NCBI GenBank assembly: GCA_018242585.1 | Contig: JAFEBQ010000009.1 | Coordinates: 127,690 to 191,689 of the forward strand | Direction: 5' to 3' | DNA: 64,000 nucleotides | Source: Planctomycetota bacterium | GTDB lineage: Bacteria; Planctomycetota; Planctomycetia; Pirellulales; PNKZ01 | Shown here: piece by piece, positions 7,964 through 18,078 of the stretch | How the letters are laid out: every line of letters begins with the position of its first letter | How positions within the stretch are numbered: the first letter of the stretch is position 1 | The notes under the pieces: model-generated | What the model saw: only the letters and a program-made list of their open reading frames with translations | Database searches by the model: none | What the model was told of the DNA's origin: nothing | Program-made: the position numbers and the translations under genes

Positions 7964-10900
7964 GGCTTGCTGCTGGCGGGTTCTGACTTGGCGGCGGGCT
8001 CAGCCTTCGCCGCCGATGCTTTGTCCACGGGCTTGGTCGGCGCGAGCTTGGCTCGCCATTCAGTGGCCTCGGCCGGTTTGTTCCAGGCTTCGTACAACGT
8101 GACGATCCGTTGCAAGGCCTGCCGCGTCGGCGATCCCAGCCCGTAGCGCAGGTTCAGGATAGCGAAGCTTTCGATCAACAAAGGCTCGGCCTCGGCGTAT
8201 TTCCCTTGCTTGGTCAGACAGGCCCCCCAAGTGTTCTCGGCCTCGGCCGTGTGAACATTCCCTTCGTGTAAGTGTTTGTTCCCTTGCTCGACCGCCTCGC
8301 GCAGCAAAGGCTCCGCCTCGGACACCCGATTACGATTCAGCAGCGCCTCGCCCAACATCGTCAACGTCTCGACCAGTTCGGCCGGGTCGGCGGCCGAACC
8401 GGCGCGCCGCGCTTCGATCAACGAGCGGAGCAGCTTTTCTCCTTCGTCCCATTTCTGCTCACGGAGCGAGGCCGCGGCCAGGTTTCGTTGTGCCCAGAGG
8501 GTTTCGGCGTGCAGCGGGCCGAGTTGTTTCGTCCGTTCGTCGAGCGCCTTGCGCAACAGCGACTCGACCTCGTCTTGCTTGCCTTCGTTGGACAGCACCA
8601 CCACCAAGGTGTCGAGCGTGCGCATGGTCTCGGGATGATCGGCCCCCAAGGTCTGACGACGTGTCTCGAGCAGCGACCGCACCAACGTCTCGGCCTCGGC
8701 TAGTTCCGCCTTGGCCATCAGGACCGAAAGCAAATCGTCCGCGGCATTCAACGTCTCGGGATGTTTCGGGCCAAGCACTTTGCGATGCAGATCATAACTC
8801 TCGCGGATCATTGGCTCGGCCTCGCGCCACTTGTCCTCGGACATGAACAACTGCCCCAGCCCACTCATCGCCAACAGCGTGTCCGGATGTTCGGCCCCGA
8901 GCACGCGACGGCAAATCTCGTAATTTTGGCGCACCAACGGTTCGGCCTCGCCCAACTTGCCGAGCGCTTGCAGCGTGACGGCCAGGTTGTTCATTGTCAC
9001 GAGGGTCAACATATGTTCCGGGCCAAGCACGCGACGCTGGGCGTCGAGTACGTCGCGCAGTAGTTTTTCGGCCTCGTCGAACTTTCCTTCGGCTTGCAGC
9101 ACCATCGCCAGGTTGGCCAGCGCCTGGAGCGTGTTAGGATGTTCGGGGCCCAAGGTTCGCTTGCAGGCTTCGACATTGGCGCGGACTAGCGGCTCGGCCT
9201 CGGTGGCCTTGCCCTCGGCCTGCAATAGTCGAGCTAGGTTGTGCCGGGCAACGAGAGTTTGCTGATGGTCGGAGCCAAACACTTGCTGGCTGGCGGCCAA
9301 GGTCTGTTCGATCAACGGCTTGGCCTCGCGCAGCCGCCCCTGGTCCTGCAACAGAATCGCCAGTTGATTCATCGTCACCAACGTGTCGGGATGCTCGGGC
9401 CCCAGCACTTTGGTGCGTGCCGCCAGGACTTTGCTGTAGAGCTTTTCGGCGTCCTCGCGCCGCCCCATTTCCTTGAGCAACACCGCCAGATTGTGTTGAG
9501 CATTGAGCGTATAGGGCGCGTCGCTGCCGAGCTTGGTGGCCAACTTTTTGGTGGCCGTCGTCATCAAGGGCTCGGCCTCGGCCAACTTGCCTTCGGCCTG
9601 CCAGGCACACGCCAAGCTCGACGCCGCCAACAATGTCTCGGGTTCATCCTCGCCCAAAGTCTGTCCGTACAACTCGTAGGCACGCTTGAACAGCGGTTCG
9701 GCCTCGGCCGATTCGCCACGAGCCAGCAGCAATTGGGCCAGGTTCATCTGCGCGCCAAGCGTCAGCGGATCCTTCTCGCCCAAGTTTCTAAGTCGAGCTT
9801 CGTACGAGCGGCGATACAGCGGCTCGGCTTCGGCCAGTTTCCCCTGGGTCTTCAACAACTCGGCCAAATTGTTGACCGCCGCCAACGTGTCCTGACTGTC
9901 CGGCGTGAGAATCGACTCGTAAATCTGCAGCGCGCGGCGCAGGTGGGGTTCGGCATCGGCATAATCTCCCATCCGATGCAACGTCGTGCCGACCGTCGTG
10001 TGGACGGCCGCCTGGACCTCGGGCTCGTCGCGCAACGCGGCATCGATACGCGGCGTCACCTTGCGCAGCACTTCCTCGACCGTCACTTTGCGTCCTTGGG
10101 CCTTTTCGGGGGCCGCCGCCTCGATGATCTCGCGAACCAGAAAGTGATTGAACGCATCCGAGACCGCGGCGTTGCGCTTGGCGTCACCTTCGGCCAGCTT
10201 GGCATCTTCGCGAGCTTCGATGGCTTCGTTGCGCTGTTCGAGCGCTTCGTCGCGCAATACGTTCGATTCACGCCACTTCCACGTCACGCCAGCAAAGCCG
10301 GCCAGAAACACCACGATCAACAGGATAGTCAACCGCGCCACCACCGGGTTGTGCCGATACCAGCGGGCCAGGCGCTGCGGGATCGACGCGCGTCGCGCGG
10401 TGATCGGTTCGTCGTGCAAAAAGTGTTGCAGGTCGTTGGCCATGTCGGCCGCCGACTGGTAGCGGTGCCCCGGCTCGCGTTCCAGCGCCTTGAGCACGAT
10501 CGTTTCGAGATCGAGCGGCGCCGTCGGGCAAATCTTGCGCAGCGGCGGCAGCTCGGCTTGGGTCACCTGTCGAATCAGGCTCTGCCGATCGTTGGCGTCG
10601 AACGCCGGTCGCAGAGCGATCAATTCGTACAGCGTCAGCCCCAGGGCATAGATGTCGGTTCGCGCGTCGTTCTGTCCCCGGAACGATTCCGGGGCCATGT
10701 ACCGCAACGTGCCGACAATATCGCCGGTTTGGGTCAGGTTGTCGGTGTCGGTTGCCTTGGCCAGTCCAAAGTCGGTGATCCAGACCGTGCCGTCGGTGTC
10801 GAGCAACAAGTTGGCCGGCTTGATGTCGCGGTGCAGCACTCCTTGGCTGTGGGCGTAGGCCAGCGCGTCGGCCACCTGGTAACCAATCCGGGCCACGCTG

Positions 10901-11718
10901 TTCCAATAAGGTCGCGCGGCATTCAGTTCATGGGCTTCGTAAAGCTGCGGTGTCGCTGGCGAAGCGCTGGGGGCCGGGGCAGCTAATGACTTCCAAGAGT
11001 CGTCACCGCCGGTCAGGTCGCTGAGCTTTTGATGTCCCGACAGCAGAATCTGCGCCCAGTCGGTCACGGTCGAATCGGCCGGCGCCGCCTGGGCCGGGGC
11101 CTTGGCGGCGCGCGATGTCAGCGCGCCGGGAGTCTGCCGCTGCTGGCTCAGCCAGCGCAATTCGGTCAACAGCCCATCGATGCCGCGGCCGATGATGAAC
11201 TGCATCACGTAATAGTGAATCCCCTGGTCGTCGCCAACGCCGAACACTGGCACGATGTTCGTGTGGTGCAGACGGGCTGCCGCCCGAGCTTCACGTTGAA
11301 ACCGGGATAATTGCCGAGGATCGAGCAACGTGCTGGCCAGCAGAACTTTCAACGCCACGCGCCGTCCCAGCGAGCCCTGCTCGGCTTCGTAGACCACGCC
11401 CATGCCGCCGCGACCGATCTCGCGCACGATCTGGAAATCGCCCAGTCGCTCCAATCGAGCGTTGACCGGCGCTACGACAGCCCGAGACGCGGGAACCGAA
11501 TGGGCCTCGGTCGCGTCGAAATGGATCGGATCGGACGTGTGGGCTTCGGTGGCGTCGATCAGACGGCGGCGCAGTTCGTCGGCGGCGTGGGGAAACTGAG
11601 CGATGTACGACTCGATTGGCACCGCTTGCCCCAGGTCGCGCAGCCGGTGGAACCGCTCGACCAGTTCCTGGGCGCCGGGCAGGTGGACCGATGTTTGATC
11701 GAGTGGTTCTCGTTCCAT
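7960..11718 (-). CDS. Transmembrane Ser/Thr protein kinase with about 15 kinesin-light-chain TPRs
   Basis: A Hanks-type kinase domain spans about 95-430, with G-loop GRGGMG (102-107), catalytic K124, HRDIKPAN (D near 297), DFGLAK and MAPE. A 70-residue Ala/Pro-rich insert lies between the N-lobe and the HRD loop. A single membrane segment sits near 460-480, then a Glu/Arg coiled coil and about 15 consecutive 42-residue TPR units of the kinesin-light-chain type (…EAEPLxRRAL…LGPEHPDTL…NLA). The Lys/Ala tail is low complexity. All catalytic residues are present, so it should be active. The gene overlaps the CopZ-like gene by ATGA and precedes the WXG100/FtsK cluster on the same strand. Confidence 0.93.
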   Translation of the reverse strand: MEREPLDQTSVHLPGAQELVERFHRLRDLGQAVPIESYIAQFPHAADELRRRLIDATEAHTSDPIHFDATEAHSVPASRAVVAPVNARLERLGDFQIVREIGRGGMGVVYEAEQGSLGRRVALKVLLASTLLDPRQLSRFQREARAAARLHHTNIVPVFGVGDDQGIHYYVMQFIIGRGIDGLLTELRWLSQQRQTPGALTSRAAKAPAQAAPADSTVTDWAQILLSGHQKLSDLTGGDDSWKSLAAPAPSASPATPQLYEAHELNAARPYWNSVARIGYQVADALAYAHSQGVLHRDIKPANLLLDTDGTVWITDFGLAKATDTDNLTQTGDIVGTLRYMAPESFRGQNDARTDIYALGLTLYELIALRPAFDANDRQSLIRQVTQAELPPLRKICPTAPLDLETIVLKALEREPGHRYQSAADMANDLQHFLHDEPITARRASIPQRLARWYRHNPVVARLTILLIVVFLAGFAGVTWKWRESNVLRDEALEQRNEAIEAREDAKLAEGDAKRNAAVSDAFNHFLVREIIEAAAPEKAQGRKVTVEEVLRKVTPRIDAALRDEPEVQAAVHTTVGTTLHRMGDYADAEPHLRRALQIYESILTPDSQDTLAAVNNLAELLKTQGKLAEAEPLYRRSYEARLRNLGEKDPLTLGAQMNLAQLLLARGESAEAEPLFKRAYELYGQTLGEDEPETLLAASSLACAWQAEGKLAEAEPLMTTATKKLATKLGSDAPYTLNAQHNLAVLLKEMGRREDAEKLYSKVLAARTKVLGPEHPDTLVTMNQLAILLQDQGRLREAKPLIEQTLAASQQVFGSDHQQTLVARHNLARLLQAEGKATEAEPLVRANVEACKRTLGPEHPNTLQALANLAMVLQAEGKFDEAEKLLRDVLDAQRRVLGPEHMLTLVTMNNLAVTLQALGKLGEAEPLVRQNYEICRRVLGAEHPDTLLAMSGLGQLFMSEDKWREAEPMIRESYDLHRKVLGPKHPETLNAADDLLSVLMAKAELAEAETLVRSLLETRRQTLGADHPETMRTLDTLVVVLSNEGKQDEVESLLRKALDERTKQLGPLHAETLWAQRNLAAASLREQKWDEGEKLLRSLIEARRAGSAADPAELVETLTMLGEALLNRNRVSEAEPLLREAVEQGNKHLHEGNVHTAEAENTWGACLTKQGKYAEAEPLLIESFAILNLRYGLGSPTRQALQRIVTLYEAWNKPAEATEWRAKLAPTKPVDKASAAKAEPAAKSEPASSKP

Positions 11719-11988
11719 CGCAACTGTCGTCCCCCAGGCCGGTCTTGGATCGTAATGTGCCGTTACTACCCCTTGCCCTTGGCAGGCTTGATCTTAAGCG
11801 TTGGGCGCAATGATTTGAACACGCCGACCGCGGCATCTGGCCAAAAGCAAACCCTCGTTTTGCGACGTAGCATTAAGCGGTTTATGATGGCGTTTTTGCT
11901 GCTTTCAGTGCGGGCCGCCCGTATGGCCCGGCTCAGCGCTGTTGGACCTTGGACACCGCCAGAAACTCGTACCGCGGGGTATTTCGCT

Positions 11989-12753
11989 ATGTTCGGCTGG
12001 TTTCGATTGACGCTTCCTATTGCCCTTTTGGTCGTGTGCCTTACCGAGCCGGCATGGGCCCAGGATCCTGATTTCGAGACCCAGCAGCGCGCCGCCGCCG
12101 ACTTCATTGCGCTGGGGGGGAAAGTGCAGGCCGAGTTCCGCTTGCCCAATCGCCCGGTCCTGAAGGTAATGCTCCGCAACACCCGGGTGACCGATCCGCA
12201 ATTGTCCGCCCTGCAATCGTTTCCGTACCTGCAATTCATCGACTTGGACAGCACCAGCATCACCGACGAGGGGCTGACCCATCTGGCCGGCTTGCAGTAC
12301 CTGCAAACGGTCATCTTGAAGCACACCAAGATTACCAACGAGGGGGTCGCCAACCTCAAGCGAGCCTCCAAGCTGCAAGTGCTCGATCTGACCGGCACCA
12401 AGGTGACGGCCGCTTGCCTGAACTCGCTGCGCAATTGTGGCAAGCTGGAAGAATTGTCGCTGAGCGGCACGTTGGTGACTGACGAGGGGCTCGACTTCCG
12501 CGGCCTGACGGGGCTGCGCAAGCTGGACCTGGGCTCGACCAAGCTCACCGACAAGGGGGTCAAAGCGCTCGATCGGTTCGTCGACCTGAATTACCTGGCG
12601 CTTGATCACACGCCCGTCACCGATGCGTGCGTGCCGGTGCTGCTGCGGTTGGTGACGCTGAAGACGCTGAGGATCGATTCAACCGGCATCAGCGCTGCGT
12701 CGATCGACGCCCTGAAGGCCAAGATGCCCAAGCTGGAAATCGTGGCCAAGTAA
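11989..12753 (+). CDS. Secreted leucine-rich-repeat protein
   Basis: The 254-residue product starts MFGWFRLTLPIALLVVCLTE and has a signal peptide ending near AWA (about 25). The rest is a run of about eight LRRs of the 23-24-residue type (LxxLxLxxTxITDxGLxxL), with a conserved Thr in each unit. The frame is open much further upstream, but the chosen ATG is the first that gives an export signal. LRR proteins of this type are common and functionally unassigned in planctomycetes. It is divergent from the kinase gene, so the 270-base gap should hold two promoters. Confidence 0.85.
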   Translation: MFGWFRLTLPIALLVVCLTEPAWAQDPDFETQQRAAADFIALGGKVQAEFRLPNRPVLKVMLRNTRVTDPQLSALQSFPYLQFIDLDSTSITDEGLTHLAGLQYLQTVILKHTKITNEGVANLKRASKLQVLDLTGTKVTAACLNSLRNCGKLEELSLSGTLVTDEGLDFRGLTGLRKLDLGSTKLTDKGVKALDRFVDLNYLALDHTPVTDACVPVLLRLVTLKTLRIDSTGISAASIDALKAKMPKLEIVAK

Positions 12754-12784
12754 CCGCAGTCGCACTCGCGCGACAACGTCCCGG

Positions 12785-14503
12785 TTAATTGCGCCCGATC
12801 AACTTTTGTATTTGCTCCCAGGGACGCGTGTTGGCCACGTCGGCTTTGGCAAGGCCGGCGCGCCTCGCTTGCATGACGCCACAGCGGACCAGCGCCAGGC
12901 TTTCGGTGTCGTGAGCGTCGGTCGAGATCACGATCGGAATGCCATGCTCCTTGGCCATGGCACAATGGATGTCATCCAGGTCAAGCCGCGCTGGGTTGGA
13001 ATTCAATTCCAGCAGCTTGCCGTAATCCGACGCCGCCTGCAGCACCGCGTCGAAGTCCAACTCGTATGGCTTGCGCCGACTGATGATCCGCCCCGTGGGG
13101 TGCGCGATGGCTGAAACATGAGGGGTTTTCAGGGCATCGACAATTCTCGCGGTGATCTGCTCGCGGGGTTGATTCTGGCCGTAGTGGACACTGGCCACCA
13201 CCCAATCGGCCTCGGACAACACGTCATCGTCCAGGTCGAGCCCTCCCTTCTCAAGAATGTCGACCTCGACTCCCTTCAACACCTGAATCTTGCGACGGCT
13301 CTTGTTCAGCTTGTCGATCGCGCGCCACTCGGCGCGCAGCCGCTCGGCGTCGAGCCCGTGGGCCATCGTGACCCGCTTCGAGTGATCGGTGATGGCAATG
13401 TACTTCAGTCCGCGAGCTTCGGCGGCGTCGACCATTTCTTCGAGCGTGGCCTGCCCATCGGTGGCCGTGGTGTGCATGTGCAAATCGCCGAGCAGATCGT
13501 CAACTACAATCAACTTGGGAAGCTTCCCCTCGGCGGCCCATTCGAACTCGCGCCGCGCTTCGCGCAGCTCGGGCGGAAACAACGGCAAGTCGAGCGCCGC
13601 GTAAATCTGTTCCTCGCTTTGCCCGGCAATACTTTTCTCGCCGCGAAACACGCCGTATTCATTGATTTTCAGGCCGAGCCCCTTGGCGCGGGCGCGAAGC
13701 TCGATGTTGTGATCCCTGGAACCGGTGAAATAGAGCAGCGCCGCGCCGAAACTTTCGGCGGGCACCACGCGCAGATCGACCTGCAATCCCGACTTCAAGC
13801 GGAGCGAGAGCTTGGTGTCGCCGCGGCCGATGATGTCGGCCACGCTGGGAAAGCCAGCCAGCCGGTCCATCACGGCATTGGGCTCGTTGGCAATCGCCAG
13901 CAGGTCGACATCGCCGACCGTCTCCTTGCCGCGGCGGTAACTGCCAGCGGCTTCCAGGCGTTCGAGCCCAGGCGCCCCCTGGAGATGGTGCTTCAGCTCG
14001 CGCACGAAGCCGTCCGCTTCGATCCAGTACCAGCGTTTGTTCGCTTCGCCGGCCAGTTCAAGCCCCAGCAGGATCAGTTCCTCGGTTTTCTTGCCAAAAC
14101 CTTTCAGGTGTTGCACGCGGTGTTGCTGACACGCTTCACGCAACTCGTCGAGCGTGCTGATGTTCAGTTCCTTCACCAGCGAAGCCGCCTTCTTCGGCCC
14201 CACGCCAGGAATGCGCAACAAGGCCATTGCCGAGGCGGGCACCTTGCTCCGCATCTCGGTCAACAGCGGCAACTCGCCGGTCGTCAACAGTCCCTGAATC
14301 TTGGCGGCCAGATCGTCGCCAATTCCCTCGATGTCGGTCAACTTCCGCTCGGGGTCGTTGGCCACGCTGCTGATTTGCTCAGTCAAGTCGCGCAATGTCC
14401 GCGCGGCATTACGATAGGCCCGGACGCGAAACGGATTCGCCCCCGTAAACTCGAGCAAACTGGCCAGTTCGTCGAAAGCGTCGGCAATTTCAGAGTTCGT
14501 CAC
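12785..14503 (-). CDS. polX: DNA polymerase X family protein with PHP domain (PolX)
   Basis: The 572-residue protein carries an N-terminal HhH/8-kDa domain with the family opening TNSEIADAFDELASLL, the palm with GDVDLLAI metal aspartates near 200, and a C-terminal PHP phosphoesterase domain starting DLHMHTT near 341. PolX enzymes fill gaps in base-excision repair and the PHP domain gives 3'-5' exonuclease activity. I chose GTG at 14503 because it matches the family start and total length (about 570-580) and follows a GGGAG site; the open frame extends 39 codons further upstream without homology. Confidence 0.92.
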   Translation of the reverse strand: MTNSEIADAFDELASLLEFTGANPFRVRAYRNAARTLRDLTEQISSVANDPERKLTDIEGIGDDLAAKIQGLLTTGELPLLTEMRSKVPASAMALLRIPGVGPKKAASLVKELNISTLDELREACQQHRVQHLKGFGKKTEELILLGLELAGEANKRWYWIEADGFVRELKHHLQGAPGLERLEAAGSYRRGKETVGDVDLLAIANEPNAVMDRLAGFPSVADIIGRGDTKLSLRLKSGLQVDLRVVPAESFGAALLYFTGSRDHNIELRARAKGLGLKINEYGVFRGEKSIAGQSEEQIYAALDLPLFPPELREARREFEWAAEGKLPKLIVVDDLLGDLHMHTTATDGQATLEEMVDAAEARGLKYIAITDHSKRVTMAHGLDAERLRAEWRAIDKLNKSRRKIQVLKGVEVDILEKGGLDLDDDVLSEADWVVASVHYGQNQPREQITARIVDALKTPHVSAIAHPTGRIISRRKPYELDFDAVLQAASDYGKLLELNSNPARLDLDDIHCAMAKEHGIPIVISTDAHDTESLALVRCGVMQARRAGLAKADVANTRPWEQIQKLIGRN

Positions 14504-14607
14504 GCACCTGGCTCCCACGTCAATGGTTGAAATGCGCCTGGGAAGTATTCTTTGGCTCTCGCGTCGCATCTTGCTCTTGAGCAATTCTCTCGCCCGAGCG
14601 GCGAGCG

Positions 14608-14613
14608 TACAAT
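14608..14613 (+). promoter_or_regulatory. Possible -10 element for a leaderless cysteine desulfurase mRNA
   Basis: TACAAT ends seven bases before the ATG at 14620, so transcription would start at or very near the A of the start codon. The -35 region is weak (TTCTCT at 14585 with 17-base spacing). No ribosome site is visible. Confidence 0.35.
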
Positions 14614-14619
14614 GGCCCA

Positions 14620-15834
14620 ATGCCCAACGACACGACGATCTATCTCGACAATCACGCTACAACTCGCGTCGACCCGCGGGTGCTGGCGGCGATGCTCCCC
14701 TATTTCAGCGAGGAGTATGGCAACGCCGGCTCGACGCACCGATATGGACACGTGGCCAAGGACGCCGTTGACGCGGCCCGGCAAGCCATCGCCGCGTCGA
14801 TCGGCGCGCAGCCCCGCGAAATTGTCTTTACCAGTGGCGCTACCGAGAGCAATAACCTGGCGCTGCGCGGCGTGTGCGAACGGCAACCGCTGCGCGGCAA
14901 TCACCTGCTGAGCGTCGTCACCGAGCATCGCGCCATTCTCGATCCGCTGAGCCGGCTGACCAGCCGCGGCTTCGACGTCACGCTGCTGCCAGTGTTGCAA
15001 GCCTACGACCGCCTGGCGGGACGCTTGGAAGTCGATCGGTTTCGCGACGCGCTGACCGACAAGACGGTGCTCGTCTCGGTTATGTTGGCGAACAACGAGA
15101 TCGGCGTGCTGCAACCGATTGCCGAGTTGGCCGCCTTGTGTCGCGAGCGGGGCATTCTGCTCCATTGCGACGCCACGCAAGCCGTCGGCAAAATCGCGGT
15201 TGACGTGCGTGCGCTGGGCGTCGATCTGATGAGCTTTACGGCGCACAAGATTTACGGGCCGAAGGGAATCGGCGCGTTGTACGTGCGGCGCAGCGCGCCG
15301 CCGGTTCGCTTGTTGCCCCAGATCACCGGTGGAGGTCACGAAGCCGGCTTTCGCAGCGGGACGTTGAACGTGCCGGGCATTGTCGGCCTGGCCGCGGCGC
15401 TCGAGCTGTGCCGAGTCGAGCAGGCAACGGAAGCCACGCGGCTCGGCGCACTGCGCGATCGCTTGTTCGCCGGCCTCGAAGCTGCGCTCGGCGGCATTAC
15501 ATTGAATGGCCCCGCCTTGGAACCCGCGCTGCGGTTGCCGGGAAACCTGAATGTCGGCTTTGCCGGGGTCGACGGCGAAGCGCTGATGATGGCCATGAAA
15601 CGTCTGGCGGTCAGTTCCGGCGCTGCTTGCACCTCGATCAATCCCGAGCCGAGTCATGTCCTACGATCCCTCGGCTTGGGGGATGACCTGGCGCGTGCTA
15701 GCTTGCGATTCGGCATCGGCCGATTCAACACCGCCGACGAGATCGAAACAGCCATCGAGTTGGTAACCGAAGCGGTACAACGGCTTCGGCAACTTGCTAG
15801 CAGTGCCGACGTCTCGTGCGCTAAACGCTCGTAA
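14620..15834 (+). CDS. Cysteine desulfurase (NifS/IscS class)
   Basis: This PLP enzyme moves sulfur from cysteine to acceptors for Fe-S clusters or tRNA thiolation. It is 404 residues long. It has the N-terminal YLDNHATT, TSGATESNN, the PLP lysine in HKIYGPKG (about 209) and the active cysteine in SSGAACTS (about 337). The short loop around this cysteine is class I (IscS/NifS-like). There is no scaffold gene (IscU/NifU) nearby. The gene is divergent from polX. No Shine-Dalgarno sequence precedes the ATG, and a TACAAT hexamer lies so close that the message may be leaderless. Confidence 0.94.
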   Translation: MPNDTTIYLDNHATTRVDPRVLAAMLPYFSEEYGNAGSTHRYGHVAKDAVDAARQAIAASIGAQPREIVFTSGATESNNLALRGVCERQPLRGNHLLSVVTEHRAILDPLSRLTSRGFDVTLLPVLQAYDRLAGRLEVDRFRDALTDKTVLVSVMLANNEIGVLQPIAELAALCRERGILLHCDATQAVGKIAVDVRALGVDLMSFTAHKIYGPKGIGALYVRRSAPPVRLLPQITGGGHEAGFRSGTLNVPGIVGLAAALELCRVEQATEATRLGALRDRLFAGLEAALGGITLNGPALEPALRLPGNLNVGFAGVDGEALMMAMKRLAVSSGAACTSINPEPSHVLRSLGLGDDLARASLRFGIGRFNTADEIETAIELVTEAVQRLRQLASSADVSCAKRS

Positions 15835-16019
15835 TGTTATGCCCGTTTAGTCGCAGGGCCATAGGTCCGCGCGCCGCTGGCAGCGCGAGCCCACACGTCC
15901 AACTGTTCTAGGTCGCACCACGCGCACGCGGTATCATTCCCCGGCGCGAAAACCGGCCTCGGCCGCGCGTCATCAATTAGCCCCGCAACGACTTAAGGCC
16001 AAGGATAGGCCCACCCTCC

Positions 16020-18029
16020 ATGAGCACGGACGAAGCGCTCGACCCAACGCAGGTCGAACAGGCGCAGCGGCAAATTCGTCGGCTGGTCGAACAGACCGCC
16101 CAACTGTCGCGCCAGAACCTGGCGCCCGACGAGTTCTTTGCCCGCTTCCTCGACCATGCGGTCGCGGCCCTGGCCGCGCCGGCGGGGGCGGTTTGGCTGC
16201 GCGATGCCGACGCGGCGTTTGAGTTGGTGGGCCAGCAAAACATTGCCGAGACCGGCCTCGTGCCGTCGGACGAAGCGAGCGACGGCCACCAGGCGCTGCT
16301 ACAAAAGGCGATTACTTCGAGCCGCGGGATGCTCGTCCCGCCGCGCTATCGCGACGAAAACAGCGCGGCCGAAAACCCGACCGAACTGTTGCTGGTCCTC
16401 GCCCCCATTCAACTGAGCGGCGGCGCCGGCGCGGTGATCGAGATTTTTCAGCGCCCTGATTCACTGCCGCGCACCCAGCGGGGTTACCTGCGGTTTCTGC
16501 TGCAAATGAGCGAAATCGCCGCGACTTATCTGCGGCAACGACAGCAGAGCGATTCGCACCAGCGACAGGCCATGTGGCAACGGCTCGAACAGTTTGTCGA
16601 TGCCGTTCACGCCTCGCTCGATCCACAACAAACGGCCTACGCAATCGCCAACGAAGGTCGGCAACTGATCGACTGTGACCGCGTGACTGTGGTGGTCAAT
16701 CGCCACGGACATTGCCAGGTCGAGGCTATCAGCGGCCAGGACGTGTTCGATCATCGCGCGCTGGCGATTCGCCGGCTGGGCGCGCTGGCCGAAGGGGTGA
16801 TCGCCGGCCGCGAGTCGATCTGGTACCGTGGGGTGGAAGTCGAATTGCCGCCGCAGATCGAGAACTTGATGCAAGACTATCTCGATGCTTCGCACGCGCG
16901 GCAGGTTGCCATCGTGCCGATCGTACGCGGCGAGGAAAGCTGCCACGCCAATTGGGTGACGCCAGTCGGCGCGATCGTGGTCGAGCAACTGGGCGACGCG
17001 GCCATCGAGCCGGGCCAGGACGAGCGTGTGGCCACCGTGGCCAAGCACGCCGGTGCGGCTCTCGGCAACGCGCTCGAACATGGCCAACTGTTCCTGATGC
17101 CCCTGTGGCGAGCCATCGGCAACAGCCGCGCGATCGGCTGGCTCAGGTCGCTACCGCGGGCGACGGCCATCGCCACCATGGTCGCGGGCATCGTGGCGGC
17201 GCTAGTCGTGATTCCGTTTCCGCTACGAGTGCAAAGTCCCGGCGCGCTCCAGCCCGTGGTCCGGCGCGATGTCTTCGCGCCGCTCGATGGAACCGTCGAC
17301 GAGATTCGCATCCGCCACGGCCAACAAGTGGCGGCCGGCGAGTTGCTGGTGACGCTACGCAACACCGACCTGGATGTTGCCTTTGCCGACCTGTTGGGAG
17401 AGCGTGAAGCGACAACCGCCCAGTTGCAGGCCATCGAGAGCGAACGCTACCTTGTCGAAAAAAGCCGTAGCGCCTCGGTCGAAGAGCGCAACCGACTGGA
17501 AGGGCGGCGCAGCGAATTGAAGCAACGGCTGATCAGTCTGGACAAGCAACTCGAACTCTCGACGCGCAAGCGCGAGACGCTGCAGGTCAAGGCGCCGGTC
17601 GCCGGCACGGTCACCTCCTGGAATGTCGAACAACTGCTGCGTCAGCGCCCGGTGCGCCAGGGGCAGGCCCTGCTGGGCGTGGCCGACGTGAAGGGTGATT
17701 GGGAGTTGGAACTCCGCGTGCCCGAGCATCGGATGGGGAACCTGGTCGATGCCGAAGCGCGGCAACTGCCAGTGACGTTCCGCTTGGCCACCTCGCCGGG
17801 CGTCGATCACTACGGCACGATCACCGAGGTGCAGCGCTCGGCCGAGGTCCGCGGCGACGACGGCAACACGGTACTGGTGCGAGTGAAGATCGACCGACAA
17901 GCGCTCGGTGATCTGCGCCCCGGCAGCGACGTGACCGCGCGGATCGACTGTGGCTGGCGTCCGTTGGGTTATGTCCTGTTCCAGGATTTAATTGCCTTTG
18001 TCCAGTCGCACGTACTGTTCAAGTTGTAA
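16020..18029 (+). CDS. GAF-GAF-TM-HlyD membrane-fusion protein
   Basis: The 669-residue protein combines two modules seldom seen together. Residues 25-170 and 200-355 look like two cytoplasmic GAF domains. A membrane segment (about 383-403) follows, then a periplasmic HlyD-type adaptor: a biotinyl-lipoyl-like half (VFAPLDGTVDEIRIRHGQ), a coiled coil at about 460-520, the second lipoyl half (VKAPVAGTVTSW) and a beta-barrel. It heads an operon with the next two genes (gaps of about 49 and 47 bases). A plausible reading is an efflux or peptide-export adaptor gated by a cytoplasmic small-molecule sensor. No ABC, MFS or TolC partner is adjacent. Confidence 0.85.
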   Translation: MSTDEALDPTQVEQAQRQIRRLVEQTAQLSRQNLAPDEFFARFLDHAVAALAAPAGAVWLRDADAAFELVGQQNIAETGLVPSDEASDGHQALLQKAITSSRGMLVPPRYRDENSAAENPTELLLVLAPIQLSGGAGAVIEIFQRPDSLPRTQRGYLRFLLQMSEIAATYLRQRQQSDSHQRQAMWQRLEQFVDAVHASLDPQQTAYAIANEGRQLIDCDRVTVVVNRHGHCQVEAISGQDVFDHRALAIRRLGALAEGVIAGRESIWYRGVEVELPPQIENLMQDYLDASHARQVAIVPIVRGEESCHANWVTPVGAIVVEQLGDAAIEPGQDERVATVAKHAGAALGNALEHGQLFLMPLWRAIGNSRAIGWLRSLPRATAIATMVAGIVAALVVIPFPLRVQSPGALQPVVRRDVFAPLDGTVDEIRIRHGQQVAAGELLVTLRNTDLDVAFADLLGEREATTAQLQAIESERYLVEKSRSASVEERNRLEGRRSELKQRLISLDKQLELSTRKRETLQVKAPVAGTVTSWNVEQLLRQRPVRQGQALLGVADVKGDWELELRVPEHRMGNLVDAEARQLPVTFRLATSPGVDHYGTITEVQRSAEVRGDDGNTVLVRVKIDRQALGDLRPGSDVTARIDCGWRPLGYVLFQDLIAFVQSHVLFKL

Positions 18030-18078
18030 GTCGGTCGCGCCCGCGGCGGCCTTGTGATATCAAGAAACGAGTGGTTGC

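Noticed and set aside
9241-10986. 581-residue plus-strand frame antisense to the TPR kinase
   Set aside because: It mirrors the repeats of the kinase gene and has no family motif; long antisense frames are expected in GC-rich repeated genes.
13118-14530. 470-residue plus-strand frame antisense to polX
   Set aside because: Low-complexity shadow of polX with no recognisable domain.
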